From: Butyrivibrio sp. MB2005
Lineage (GTDB): Bacteria > Bacillota > Clostridia > Lachnospirales > Lachnospiraceae
Assembly: GCF_000424285.1 (NCBI RefSeq)
Contig: NZ_AUJP01000023.1
Coordinates: forward strand, 1-62,474
Direction of reading: 5' to 3'
DNA: 62,474 bases
The position numbers and the translations under genes are program-made. Below are positions 25,155 to 32,771 of the stretch, piece by piece. The notes below the pieces were generated by a model, which saw only the letters and a list, made by a program, of their open reading frames with translations, was not told the DNA's origin and searched no databases. Numbering within the stretch: the stretch's first letter is position 1; each line of letters opens with the position of its first letter.

Positions 25155-26648
25155 TTAAATGAGATGTAACTTAATTCTGTCCTCAACTACCGCATCCTGA
25201 TGTAGTCCGTTCTGAAGCATTTCCTCCAAAACCTGAGAACATGACGTAGCTACAGCGCGCAATGAATGATTTTTCTTAAGTTCCTCCTGAGTCAGATCGA
25301 AGGAATCCGGCAGATTCTTGAAATGATATTCCTGCATTCCCACAGAATATATCTTTTCATCATCAATAGGCTCGCCTTCAAAATCAAACTTCAGAATTGA
25401 GTGGGTTTTCTGGTCGTACTCCACCTCCAAGCCCTTGGATAACTGATAAAACTCCGTGTGCTTACCCTCAAAAGCCTCATCCCTAAGCATTCTAAGAATG
25501 CCATGCTTTAGTTGGGCTCCTGTCCAATAGGTGACAAATGCTGCATCGTCATAAGGAAAAGTCGCGTCAAAATCGCCTTTTGTAACCACAGGTCCCAGCT
25601 CTTTAAGTCTCACTGACCCTGAAGCCAGCAGGAATATATCCACTCCCAGAGCATCCTTCATAATATCTGCGAAAAGATTGCCAAGCTCTGTCTCCTGATA
25701 TCTGGAAGGATGGGTTAGCTTTCGAACAAATTTTGTGATGATTCTGCCATATTTTTCATCTGTGGTATTTTTGTAATTTAAAATAATATCTTCGATAGCC
25801 AAATCCCTTGGACAGGTCTTATCGCTGATGGGAATTGGCTCCCACTTATAACTGTCTATACAATTCTTTGAAGTATCCACAACCAGGTCAAATCGGCCAA
25901 TCTGGTCCGTGCCGGTTCCTGCCTGAACAATGGGGATACCATTAATAACGCATGGCTCCTCTAAGAAGGTATGCGAGTGGCCTCCGATAATTAGATCCAC
26001 TCCCCATGCGGGCTGCAGCAGCTCTGCCAGCTTCTGATCCTCCTCAAAGCCTATATGGGTCAGCAAAACCGTAAGATCAACATCAATAGCGTTATAAGTA
26101 TTGCAGATTCTGCCGATTTCGTTAGCTGCATCCTCCAAAGTAATGAAGGTGCCTATCATTTTGTCCATCTTGCACTGTGCCAGAGCCGCCTCAGTTAAAA
26201 TACCGATGAACAGAACTTTCATGCCATTTATCTCAATGACCTTGCAAGGATCAAAAAGTCTTGTGTGATTGGTTTTTATGTACAAATTAGCGTTTATTAT
26301 CGGGAAATCTGCGCATTTTTCCAGAAAAAGAAGATGTGCAACACCATAATCTACCTCATGGTTACCCACAGTAACAATGTCCGGTGCCAACATATTCATA
26401 ATTTGTATTGTCGAAATTCCGTGAAATTCAGAATCTATTACCGATCCTCTGAACATATCTCCGGCAATAGCGTATAAGACATTTTCCTCCTCATGACGCA
26501 CCTTGCTGACATAGCCGGACAGCAACGAAACGCCGCCTATAAGCTTATCGTCTGCCTTTTCTGCCAAAAAATCGCCATGCATATCATTTGAATGTAACAG
26601 TGTCAGTTTCTTCAGGTGTTTACCGGGTTTCTTCTCCTTATGCTTCAT
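25155..26648 (-). CDS. 5'-nucleotidase/UshA-type metallophosphoesterase (copy 1)
   Basis: A 497-residue paralogue of the next gene, with all the metal motifs in the same order and the same lack of a signal peptide. ATG 26648 has GGAGGAATTCT upstream. Only 19 bases separate it from copy 2, so the pair is one transcription unit. The N-terminal basic stretch KHKEKKPGKHLKK differs from copy 2. Long stretches (for example the 40 residues after LHSNDMHGDF) are nearly identical between the two, which points to a fairly recent duplication. Confidence 0.9.
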   Translation of the reverse strand: MKHKEKKPGKHLKKLTLLHSNDMHGDFLAEKADDKLIGGVSLLSGYVSKVRHEEENVLYAIAGDMFRGSVIDSEFHGISTIQIMNMLAPDIVTVGNHEVDYGVAHLLFLEKCADFPIINANLYIKTNHTRLFDPCKVIEINGMKVLFIGILTEAALAQCKMDKMIGTFITLEDAANEIGRICNTYNAIDVDLTVLLTHIGFEEDQKLAELLQPAWGVDLIIGGHSHTFLEEPCVINGIPIVQAGTGTDQIGRFDLVVDTSKNCIDSYKWEPIPISDKTCPRDLAIEDIILNYKNTTDEKYGRIITKFVRKLTHPSRYQETELGNLFADIMKDALGVDIFLLASGSVRLKELGPVVTKGDFDATFPYDDAAFVTYWTGAQLKHGILRMLRDEAFEGKHTEFYQLSKGLEVEYDQKTHSILKFDFEGEPIDDEKIYSVGMQEYHFKNLPDSFDLTQEELKKNHSLRAVATSCSQVLEEMLQNGLHQDAVVEDRIKLHLI

Positions 26649-26744
26649 AGAATTCCTCCACATAGCACCGAGCTTCACAGGCTAAATTCAAATAGCCGGT
26701 TGCTACTTTCACAAAATCCTCAGTTACTCTGAAATATCGAGACA

Positions 26745-28040
26745 TTAAGCCTGTTTTGGCTTTTGTTTCTTCTCTGTCTTGCTGTACATGAAAATATCGA
26801 AGGCTTTGCCCTTTTTATAGGAAGAATCCTTCATATATTTAGTGGCTTCGCGGTTTTGATGTACATTATTCATCCCGGATTTGAGGATAGAAACATAGAT
26901 AAAACCTATGATTATCGATACAACCAGGTCGATTATCGCAGCTTTCGCTGTGATTCCGTTACTTCCAAAGAATATTATTCCCATCATTATAATTATGAAG
27001 GGAATCACTGTTCCAAGAGCGAATCTTATCCAGTACAGTCCCTTATCGATAGGAAGAGAGCCCACCATCCTGCCGCTTTGGCCATTGATTCCGAAAGTAT
27101 AGGTATTCCCCTCATATTTGGTGGTCATCATCCAAACAGGAAGCATGGCGTATTCTGCCTTGGCATTGGATAAATTAATGTTCTCGCCCTTCACATCCAC
27201 GGTATCGTAGCCGCTTACCTGCTCTCTCATCTTATCTCTGAAGGTATTAAGGACACGCTCATTGGCTCTTGGCTGGGCATCCTTCTCCTCTTTATCATAT
27301 CTGTCAGCAAGATAACCGCTAAAATATGCCGCATCGTACTTCACAGCCTTAGCCATATCGAAAGGCTCCAAAGACTCCATAACCGTGGCGTCCATCTTAC
27401 TGGAAGCATCTACGGGAATCTTCTCAAACTCCATCTCGCCGCTTCTTTTTACGCGATAAAAGTCGCTCTTTTCATATGTAAAATTGCTGTCTTCACGGGT
27501 ACTTTTCTTGACGCCTTCAAAAGTCACAGAGCCATCTGCTTTGCAACTGTAAAGCCAGAACGGAACATACAATCCCGTAATAGAATCTATTCTGTTATTA
27601 GCTGTGAATGATTTGGGAAGAAGCTTTTTCCCTTTGACGAATTCCTTAAGCTGAGCCTTCGCTTTCTCTTTATCCACTGCAAAAGGCACCACATAATCCG
27701 GTTTATACATACCGGAGAAAGAATCAGGAATTATGGCCTGATTACCGCAATATGGACATTCGGTGGCGGCGGTATGCTCATCAGCTACCATTTCCGCGCT
27801 ACAGGAAGGACATCTGTAACCTGCAACCTTACCGCTTTCATCGGTTATAAGAAGCTGCTCTGTGGTAGTCCAGGTCATACTGGAGGATGCTGCATCCTCA
27901 GCCTCAGCTTCCTGCGCTGCTTTTGCCTGCTCCATGGTAAAGCTGGCCTCGCAGAACTCACAGGTCATCTGCTCTGTCTTGCCGCTAAAAGTCAGTTTAG
28001 CCCCACAACAAGGACACTTAAAGTTCAGTATATCTGCCAT
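26745..28040 (-). CDS. Zinc-ribbon membrane protein
   Basis: A 431-residue protein with two treble-clef zinc ribbons at the N-terminus (FKCPCCGAKL...CEFCEAS, then YRCPSCSAEM...CPYCGNQ), a long soluble region, and two C-terminal membrane segments (about 330-395). The C-terminal tail is cytosolic and Lys-rich. This arrangement is common in Lachnospiraceae (often annotated as TFIIB-type zinc ribbon-containing). I start at ATG 28040, preceded by GAGGGGGATT; the upstream extension to 28148 has no ribosome site. Function unknown; a role in protein or lipid handling at the membrane is speculation. Confidence 0.8.
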   Translation of the reverse strand: MADILNFKCPCCGAKLTFSGKTEQMTCEFCEASFTMEQAKAAQEAEAEDAASSSMTWTTTEQLLITDESGKVAGYRCPSCSAEMVADEHTAATECPYCGNQAIIPDSFSGMYKPDYVVPFAVDKEKAKAQLKEFVKGKKLLPKSFTANNRIDSITGLYVPFWLYSCKADGSVTFEGVKKSTREDSNFTYEKSDFYRVKRSGEMEFEKIPVDASSKMDATVMESLEPFDMAKAVKYDAAYFSGYLADRYDKEEKDAQPRANERVLNTFRDKMREQVSGYDTVDVKGENINLSNAKAEYAMLPVWMMTTKYEGNTYTFGINGQSGRMVGSLPIDKGLYWIRFALGTVIPFIIIMMGIIFFGSNGITAKAAIIDLVVSIIIGFIYVSILKSGMNNVHQNREATKYMKDSSYKKGKAFDIFMYSKTEKKQKPKQA

Positions 28041-28136
28041 AATCCCCCTCCTGATATGCAATGGTAGATGTCTTAAACCATACTTAGGTACTATTAACTT
28101 ACAGTATAGCAATAACATTTTAGCAATTTTTGAAAT

Positions 28137-28210
28137 AAAAAAACACAAACAAAAGGCTTTTTGTGAATTAATTTTTCACAAATTTTTCCACCTTTTTTCG
28201 TTTGTGTTTT
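28137..28210 (-). terminator. Large stem with nested hairpin after the YczE-like gene
   Basis: An 11-bp arm AAAACACAAAC (28140-28150) pairs with GTTTGTGTTTT (28200-28210); the interior holds a second pair GTGAA / TTCAC (28163-28167 with 28175-28179) and AAAAGG / CCTTTT. On the minus strand the outer stem is followed by a T-tract, so it fits a terminator of the gene ending at 28243. The double-stem form is larger than usual for an intrinsic terminator. Confidence 0.6.
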
Positions 28211-28242
28211 ACGAATTCTTAATTACTATTTTAAATCTGATA

Positions 28243-28905
28243 TTACTTTTGAATTTCTTTTCCTGCCAGAATGGGACGAGCAACGTGTACATTGAAAAAC
28301 TCAATGAGAGGTCCCATGAAAAATGCGGTAATGATGGTTCCGATTCCGGCAATTGTAGGGATACTCATGACTTTTCCACCGGATATAAGGAACAAAACCA
28401 CACCCAGGATAACGCACACAAGATCTGTGATGATCCTGACGTACTGAAACTTACCCTTTTTCCAGGTGTTGCAGATAATAAGCGCAATAGCGTCATAGGT
28501 AGATACACCAAGATCTGCTGTCATATAGAACGCAGAGCCAAAGCAGATGATGACTACGCCCACTACAAGGCAGAAAACCCGCACTATGATAGATGGATTA
28601 ACTATCACTGTCTGCAGGAATTCATAGGTAAACTGAGTGATATATCCAAGCAGGAAAAGATTTATAAAAGTAGCAATTCCGATGTAATGCCTGTCAAAAA
28701 TCAGGGCAAAAGTCAGCAAAACTGCGTTGGTTATCACATAAAGTGTTCCAAAGCTGATGGGCACCACCAGGTCAAGCCCCGCCATAAAGGATTGGAAGGG
28801 ATCAACGCCAAGAGCCGCTATTTTAAATATTCCAACGCTTATAGCACAAATAATTACGCCAAAAAGCGTCATACAGGTTCTTTTTGCCAAATTCTTATCT
28901 TTCAT
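28243..28905 (-). CDS. YczE/YitT-like membrane protein
   Basis: A 220-residue polytopic membrane protein (six helices) of the YczE family. Matching elements: LGVDPFQSFMAGL in the first loop, FGTLYVITNAVLL, and FYMTADLGVSTYDAIALI, which repeats the first loop (internal duplication). YczE-like proteins accompany antibiotic or secondary-metabolite clusters in some bacilli, with an unknown role. It is a single gene; upstream lies a long repetitive stretch (28930-29227) with no coding potential. Confidence 0.8.
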   Translation of the reverse strand: MKDKNLAKRTCMTLFGVIICAISVGIFKIAALGVDPFQSFMAGLDLVVPISFGTLYVITNAVLLTFALIFDRHYIGIATFINLFLLGYITQFTYEFLQTVIVNPSIIVRVFCLVVGVVIICFGSAFYMTADLGVSTYDAIALIICNTWKKGKFQYVRIITDLVCVILGVVLFLISGGKVMSIPTIAGIGTIITAFFMGPLIEFFNVHVARPILAGKEIQK

Positions 28906-28929
28906 TTCCGTTCCTCTTACTCACTGTTT

Positions 28930-29227
28930 TATTACGGGGAGAATATTGCTTTTCTTTTTTCATCCCCGTAATTTTTAGCCATTTTTCCGCCATTCTTACG
29001 TGGATGAATCTCATTTCTCTAAGCACCCCCGTAATTCTGAGCCTTTTTTCCGCCAATCTTACGTGGATAAATCACATTTTTCCCATTCATCCCCGTAATC
29101 CTGAGCCTTTTTTCCGCCAATCTTACGTGGATAAATCACATTTTCCCATTCATCCCCGTAATCCACTTCACCATTTCCTGATTTTCTTACGTGGATAAAT
29201 ATTGTTTTTCACGATACCCACGTAATT
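28930..29227. repeat. Tandem array of ~64-bp imperfect palindromes
   Basis: Four to five units of 63-64 bases (CCCCGTAAT cores at 28964, 29027, 29091, 29154 and a degenerate one at 29218). Each unit carries TTACGTGGATAAAT and, about 20 bases on, ATTCATCCCCGTAA; the two are nearly complementary, so each unit can fold into a hairpin. The motif ATTACGGGG also occurs at 28931. Together with 29228-29427 (no recognisable feature) this makes up the 520-base gene-free region upstream of the YczE-like gene. Confidence 0.85.
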
Positions 29228-29427
29228 AAAAACAGCAACTGTAAAAAACTAAAAAGCAGCTAATGATTGACCGGCCTTCCATAAATCATTTGACACTACC
29301 GTCTTTAATCGCAACCACGAAAATATACCAAACCTTAAAAGCTCCATCTACTTACATTTATGGGCATGGCTACTCATTTTTTGTCATGAACTTCCCTAAC
29401 AGACTCTGCATCAATAGTGGAGGCTCG

Positions 29428-30084
29428 CTAATTATTCCTAAGCCCCTGGTCCAGAAGCTTTCGATACTCATCAAAACTGATGGTGAAACCACCCATACTC
29501 TTAAGATGCTCCGTCTCAAACTGGCAGTCGATCATCACATAATCATTCTGTAAAAGCACATGCGACAGGATTATCAGAGCAATCTTAGACCCGTTTGGCA
29601 GATCAGAAAACATGCTCTCCCCGAAAAAGCATTTACCAAGGCTAACTCCATAAAGGCCCCCGGCAAGCTCGCCATCAACGTATGATTCCACGCTTAAAGC
29701 CAGCCCTTTTTCCGCCATTTGGCCATAAGCCTTTTCCATATCATCCGTTATCCATGTGCCCACGTTATCCTCTCTCTTTAACCTGCATCTGTGCATAGTA
29801 TCAGCAAAATCGCGGTTTATGAGGATATGAGTTTCATGCTTTTTAAAGAACTTTCGCATTGAATGTGAAACATGTACTTCGCCGGGCTTTATGATAAATC
29901 TCTCCTTAGGGGCCCACCACAAAATAGGCTCTCCCTCGTTATACCAGGGAAAAATGCCGTTACTGTAGGCAAGAACCAGCCTTTCCACAGATAGGTCACC
30001 GCCAATTGCTAAAAGCCCGTCATCATCTGCCAGAACAGGATTGGGAAAATATATTTCTTTATCATCTAACTTATAAACTGCCAT
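29428..30084 (-). CDS. aat: Leucyl/phenylalanyl-tRNA-protein transferase
   Basis: A 218-residue Aat enzyme that adds Leu or Phe from aminoacyl-tRNA to the N-terminus of proteins starting with Arg or Lys, turning them into N-degrons. The family signature is present: FPNPVLADDDGLLAIGGDLS, LAYSNGIFPWYNEGEPILWWAP, then VESYVDGELAGGLYGVSLG and FFGESMF. It lies directly downstream of clpA and clpS on the same strand, forming a complete N-degron cassette. The 52-base gap to clpA suggests a single operon. Aat is unusual in Firmicutes. Confidence 0.93.
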   Translation of the reverse strand: MAVYKLDDKEIYFPNPVLADDDGLLAIGGDLSVERLVLAYSNGIFPWYNEGEPILWWAPKERFIIKPGEVHVSHSMRKFFKKHETHILINRDFADTMHRCRLKREDNVGTWITDDMEKAYGQMAEKGLALSVESYVDGELAGGLYGVSLGKCFFGESMFSDLPNGSKIALIILSHVLLQNDYVMIDCQFETEHLKSMGGFTISFDEYRKLLDQGLRNN

Positions 30085-30136
30085 AGATATCCCACCGCCT
30101 TAATCACAAGTCCGGACAAAACGGTCAAAACTCAAA

Positions 30137-32365
30137 TCACTTACCCTTCCCGCCGGCTGCAGTAACAAACTCACCATCCTTAACCGTAAGGGAGATTTTT
30201 CCGCCGTTTTTGAGCTTTCCAAAGAGAATCTCATCCACAAACAGCGGCTTAATATCGTTTCTTATCACGCGGTCAACCTCTCTTGCACCAAATTCCTGGC
30301 TGATTCCGCGCTTTTTAATGAGATTTTTCGCCTTTTTATCAGCACTAAAGCTTATCTTCTTAACAATAAGCTGATCCTTAAGCTCAGCGAGCTTCTTTTC
30401 AACAACCAGCTCGGCCATCTTTTCATCCATGCTGTTAAAGGATACGATTTTACTTAGCCTGTTCCTGAATTCAGGCTGGAACACTCTCTTAACTTCTTCC
30501 ATAAGGACGCTGTCATCGTGACCTTCGCTGACAAAGCCTATTCCACTCTTTCCAAGGCGGTTAGCTCCGGCATTTGATGTCATGATCACAACCACATTCC
30601 TGAAATCTGCTTTTCTGCCCTGATTGTCTGTCAGAGTGGCATAATCCATAACCTGCAAAAGCACATTGAAAATATCAGGGTGTGCCTTCTCTATCTCATC
30701 AAGAAGCAGCACTGATGAGGGATTTTTCCTGATGGCCTCTGTAAGTATTCCGCCTTCCTCATAGCCCACATAACCTGCAGGAGATCCGATAAGCTTGGCA
30801 ACAGCGTGTTTTTCACCGTATTCACTCATATCAAATCTCACCAGCTTTACTCCAAGCTCTTCTGCAAGGCGCCTTGCAATCTCTGTCTTACCAACACCGG
30901 TAGGTCCCACGAAAAGAAGACTTGCAAGAGGTTTATTTTCTTCTGAAAGCCCGGCTTTTGAAAATTTAACTGCATTTACAACCTGGCTGATAGCCTCGTC
31001 CTGACCGAAAATTTTGCCCTTCAGTCTGTCCTCTAAGGTTGAAAGCCCTGTAATATCATCTGTTTCCACAGTTTCGATTGGCACACGGCATATCTTTGTC
31101 AATATTTCGTTTATAACTTCTTTGTTAACCGTGTTGGTCTTCTTGCCTGTGGGATGTAGCTTTCTAAAGGAACCTGCTTCGTCAATAATATCTATTGCCT
31201 TATCGGGAAGATATCTCTCGTTGATGTACTTGGCACTCATTTTCACAGCATAAGGAAGCACCTCGTCATCATATTTTACGCCGTGATATTCCTCGTATTT
31301 TTCCTTAAGGCCCTCGAGAATCTTAATGCTCTCATCCTCAGTAGGTTCTTTTATCTCCACATTCTGAAAACGCCGCACTAAGCTCTTATTTTTCTCAAAA
31401 TACTTCTTATACTCTTCATAAGTTGTGGCACCGATAAACCTGATATGTCCGTCTGCAAGATAGGGCTTTAACATGTTGGAAGCATCAAATGAACCCTCTC
31501 CCACAGCGCCGGCACCTGAAAGATTGTGAATCTCATCTATGTAAATAATTGGCTTTTCTTCTTTGCCAATTTCTGAGAGAACCTTTTTAAAGCGCTTTTC
31601 AAAATCGCCCCTGTACTGGGTTCCGGCCAGCATTCCGCCAAGATCCAGCGCAAATACCTTGGCACCCTTAATGGCATCCGGCACCTCGTCCTTTCTAAGA
31701 AGTTCCACAAGGCCGTAGGTAATGGCTGTCTTACCTACACCCGGCTCTCCTATATGGAGGGGATTGTTTTTATCCTTCCTGCAAAGTATCTGTATGGTAC
31801 GCTCAAGCTCTTCTTTTCTGCCAATAAGCGGATTCACATCCTCTAAGGTCTCATTGAGACATGGCGCAAAAATCTTCAGATTACCGGTATCTTCCTGCTT
31901 CTCCGGATTCCCTGTAGTGGCACTTCCGCCCTCTATCTTATTCTCATCCTCGATATAGGACAGCTCCTGCAAAAGATCCGCCTCTGTGAGCCCGTCCTGT
32001 TCCATATAATAGACAGCGTAGCTGTTATCAAGGTTCCAGATCGCATGAATAAGATGCCTTATGTGAATCTGGCTGCAACCGCTGGAAAAAGCGCTCTGCC
32101 CCGCAAAATTCACCATCTGCTGCGTAGCAATGGATAATTCCGGCTCCTGGCCACTTGTTTTATCAATATATTTCCTGATATATGACATCAGATTCTTACT
32201 AAGTGCAACAAGATCCCCGCCGCAGGACTCATAAGCCTCTGAAAAAGAGGGATCATCCAATATCATCAGCAGCACCATCTCAGGTGTCACATATTCGTAA
32301 TTATTTTCACTGGCCATTGCTATCGCTTTCTGGATAGCCTCCATAGCCTCTTTTGACAGATTCAT
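30137..32365 (-). CDS. clpA: ClpA ATPase (partner of ClpS and ClpP)
   Basis: A 742-residue AAA+ unfoldase with the N-terminal ClpA-type double repeat (starts MNLSKEAMEAIQKAIAMASEN), two AAA modules (Walker A GEPGVGKTA and GPTGVGKTE; Walker B LLLDEIEKAHPD) and the ClpP-docking IGF tripeptide in KSGIGFVSEG. The lack of the middle coiled-coil domain separates it from ClpB and ClpC. It is preceded by clpS with a 1-base gap (GGAGGAGG ribosome site inside the clpS end; ATG at 32365). Most Firmicutes use ClpC, so a true ClpA with ClpS is notable. Confidence 0.93.
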   Translation of the reverse strand: MNLSKEAMEAIQKAIAMASENNYEYVTPEMVLLMILDDPSFSEAYESCGGDLVALSKNLMSYIRKYIDKTSGQEPELSIATQQMVNFAGQSAFSSGCSQIHIRHLIHAIWNLDNSYAVYYMEQDGLTEADLLQELSYIEDENKIEGGSATTGNPEKQEDTGNLKIFAPCLNETLEDVNPLIGRKEELERTIQILCRKDKNNPLHIGEPGVGKTAITYGLVELLRKDEVPDAIKGAKVFALDLGGMLAGTQYRGDFEKRFKKVLSEIGKEEKPIIYIDEIHNLSGAGAVGEGSFDASNMLKPYLADGHIRFIGATTYEEYKKYFEKNKSLVRRFQNVEIKEPTEDESIKILEGLKEKYEEYHGVKYDDEVLPYAVKMSAKYINERYLPDKAIDIIDEAGSFRKLHPTGKKTNTVNKEVINEILTKICRVPIETVETDDITGLSTLEDRLKGKIFGQDEAISQVVNAVKFSKAGLSEENKPLASLLFVGPTGVGKTEIARRLAEELGVKLVRFDMSEYGEKHAVAKLIGSPAGYVGYEEGGILTEAIRKNPSSVLLLDEIEKAHPDIFNVLLQVMDYATLTDNQGRKADFRNVVVIMTSNAGANRLGKSGIGFVSEGHDDSVLMEEVKRVFQPEFRNRLSKIVSFNSMDEKMAELVVEKKLAELKDQLIVKKISFSADKKAKNLIKKRGISQEFGAREVDRVIRNDIKPLFVDEILFGKLKNGGKISLTVKDGEFVTAAGGKGK

Positions 32366-32366
32366 A

Positions 32367-32666
32367 TCACGCCTCCTCCACACTCATGCGGAAAGGATAA
32401 CCTTCCTGTTTTGCCCGCAGCAGTGCCGCATTCACCTTGGTGGATGCGATATCATAGGGGTATTTCCCCACAACTGCCTGTCCCTTTTTATGTACGTTCA
32501 GCATAATGGACTGAGCTGTTACTTCATCCTTATGAAAAATATCAACCAGCACATCCACCACAAACTCCATGGTGGTGAAATCGTCATTGTACATGATGAC
32601 GTTAAACTGCCTGGGTTCTTTAATCATGCTCTTTGTTCGCTCTTTTGCCTGTCCCTGGGTAGCCAT
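32367..32666 (-). CDS. clpS: ClpS N-degron adaptor
   Basis: A 99-residue adaptor that delivers N-degron proteins to ClpA. The ClpS fold signature is clear: VIMYNDDFTTMEFVVDVL, with Asp28, Asp29, Thr31, Met33 and His59 (NVHKKG) at the positions of the E. coli pocket residues Asp35, Asp36, Thr38, Met40 and His66. The C-terminal half (GKYPYDIASTKVNAALLRAK) also matches. It is the first gene of clpS-clpA-aat. A strong GGAGGAAA precedes the ATG; a hairpin lies just upstream of that site. Confidence 0.95.
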   Translation of the reverse strand: MATQGQAKERTKSMIKEPRQFNVIMYNDDFTTMEFVVDVLVDIFHKDEVTAQSIMLNVHKKGQAVVGKYPYDIASTKVNAALLRAKQEGYPFRMSVEEA

Positions 32667-32683
32667 ATCTATATTTCCTCCAT

Positions 32684-32715
32684 AAAAAGCCGGACTTATG
32701 AAAATCCGGCTTTAA
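32684..32715 (-). promoter_or_regulatory. Terminator-like hairpin in the clpS leader
   Basis: Nine-base perfect stem AAAGCCGGA / TCCGGCTTT (32686-32694 with 32705-32713), followed on the minus strand by TTTTTATGG. The T-tract runs directly into the clpS ribosome site (GGAGGAAA). It may stop transcription coming from the HD-GYP gene, but the best clpS promoter (32723-32750) lies upstream of it, so it is also part of the clpS leader and could act as an attenuator. Confidence 0.65.
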
Positions 32716-32722
32716 TAATACT

Positions 32723-32750
32723 ATTATACATATTCCGATCTTCCGGTAAA
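32723..32750 (-). promoter_or_regulatory. Predicted sigma-A promoter of clpS
   Basis: On the minus strand, TTTACC (32745-32750), a 16-base spacer and TATAAT (32723-32728). The predicted transcript starts near 32716, just before the hairpin above, and has a leader of about 50 bases to the clpS ATG. Confidence 0.55.
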
Positions 32751-32771
32751 TACACCGTCACACCGGGCAAA

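Noticed and set aside
27862..28971. Plus-strand frame of 369 codons across the zinc-ribbon start and the YczE-like gene
   Set aside because: It is antisense to two well-supported genes, rich in unusual residues, and lacks a ribosome site.
28930..29227. The 64-bp array as a CRISPR array
   Set aside because: The intervals between the shared cores are themselves repeated rather than unique spacers, and no cas genes are near.
29263..29553. Plus-strand frame of 96 codons between the palindrome array and aat
   Set aside because: Overlaps the end of aat on the opposite strand, no ribosome site, no recognisable motif.
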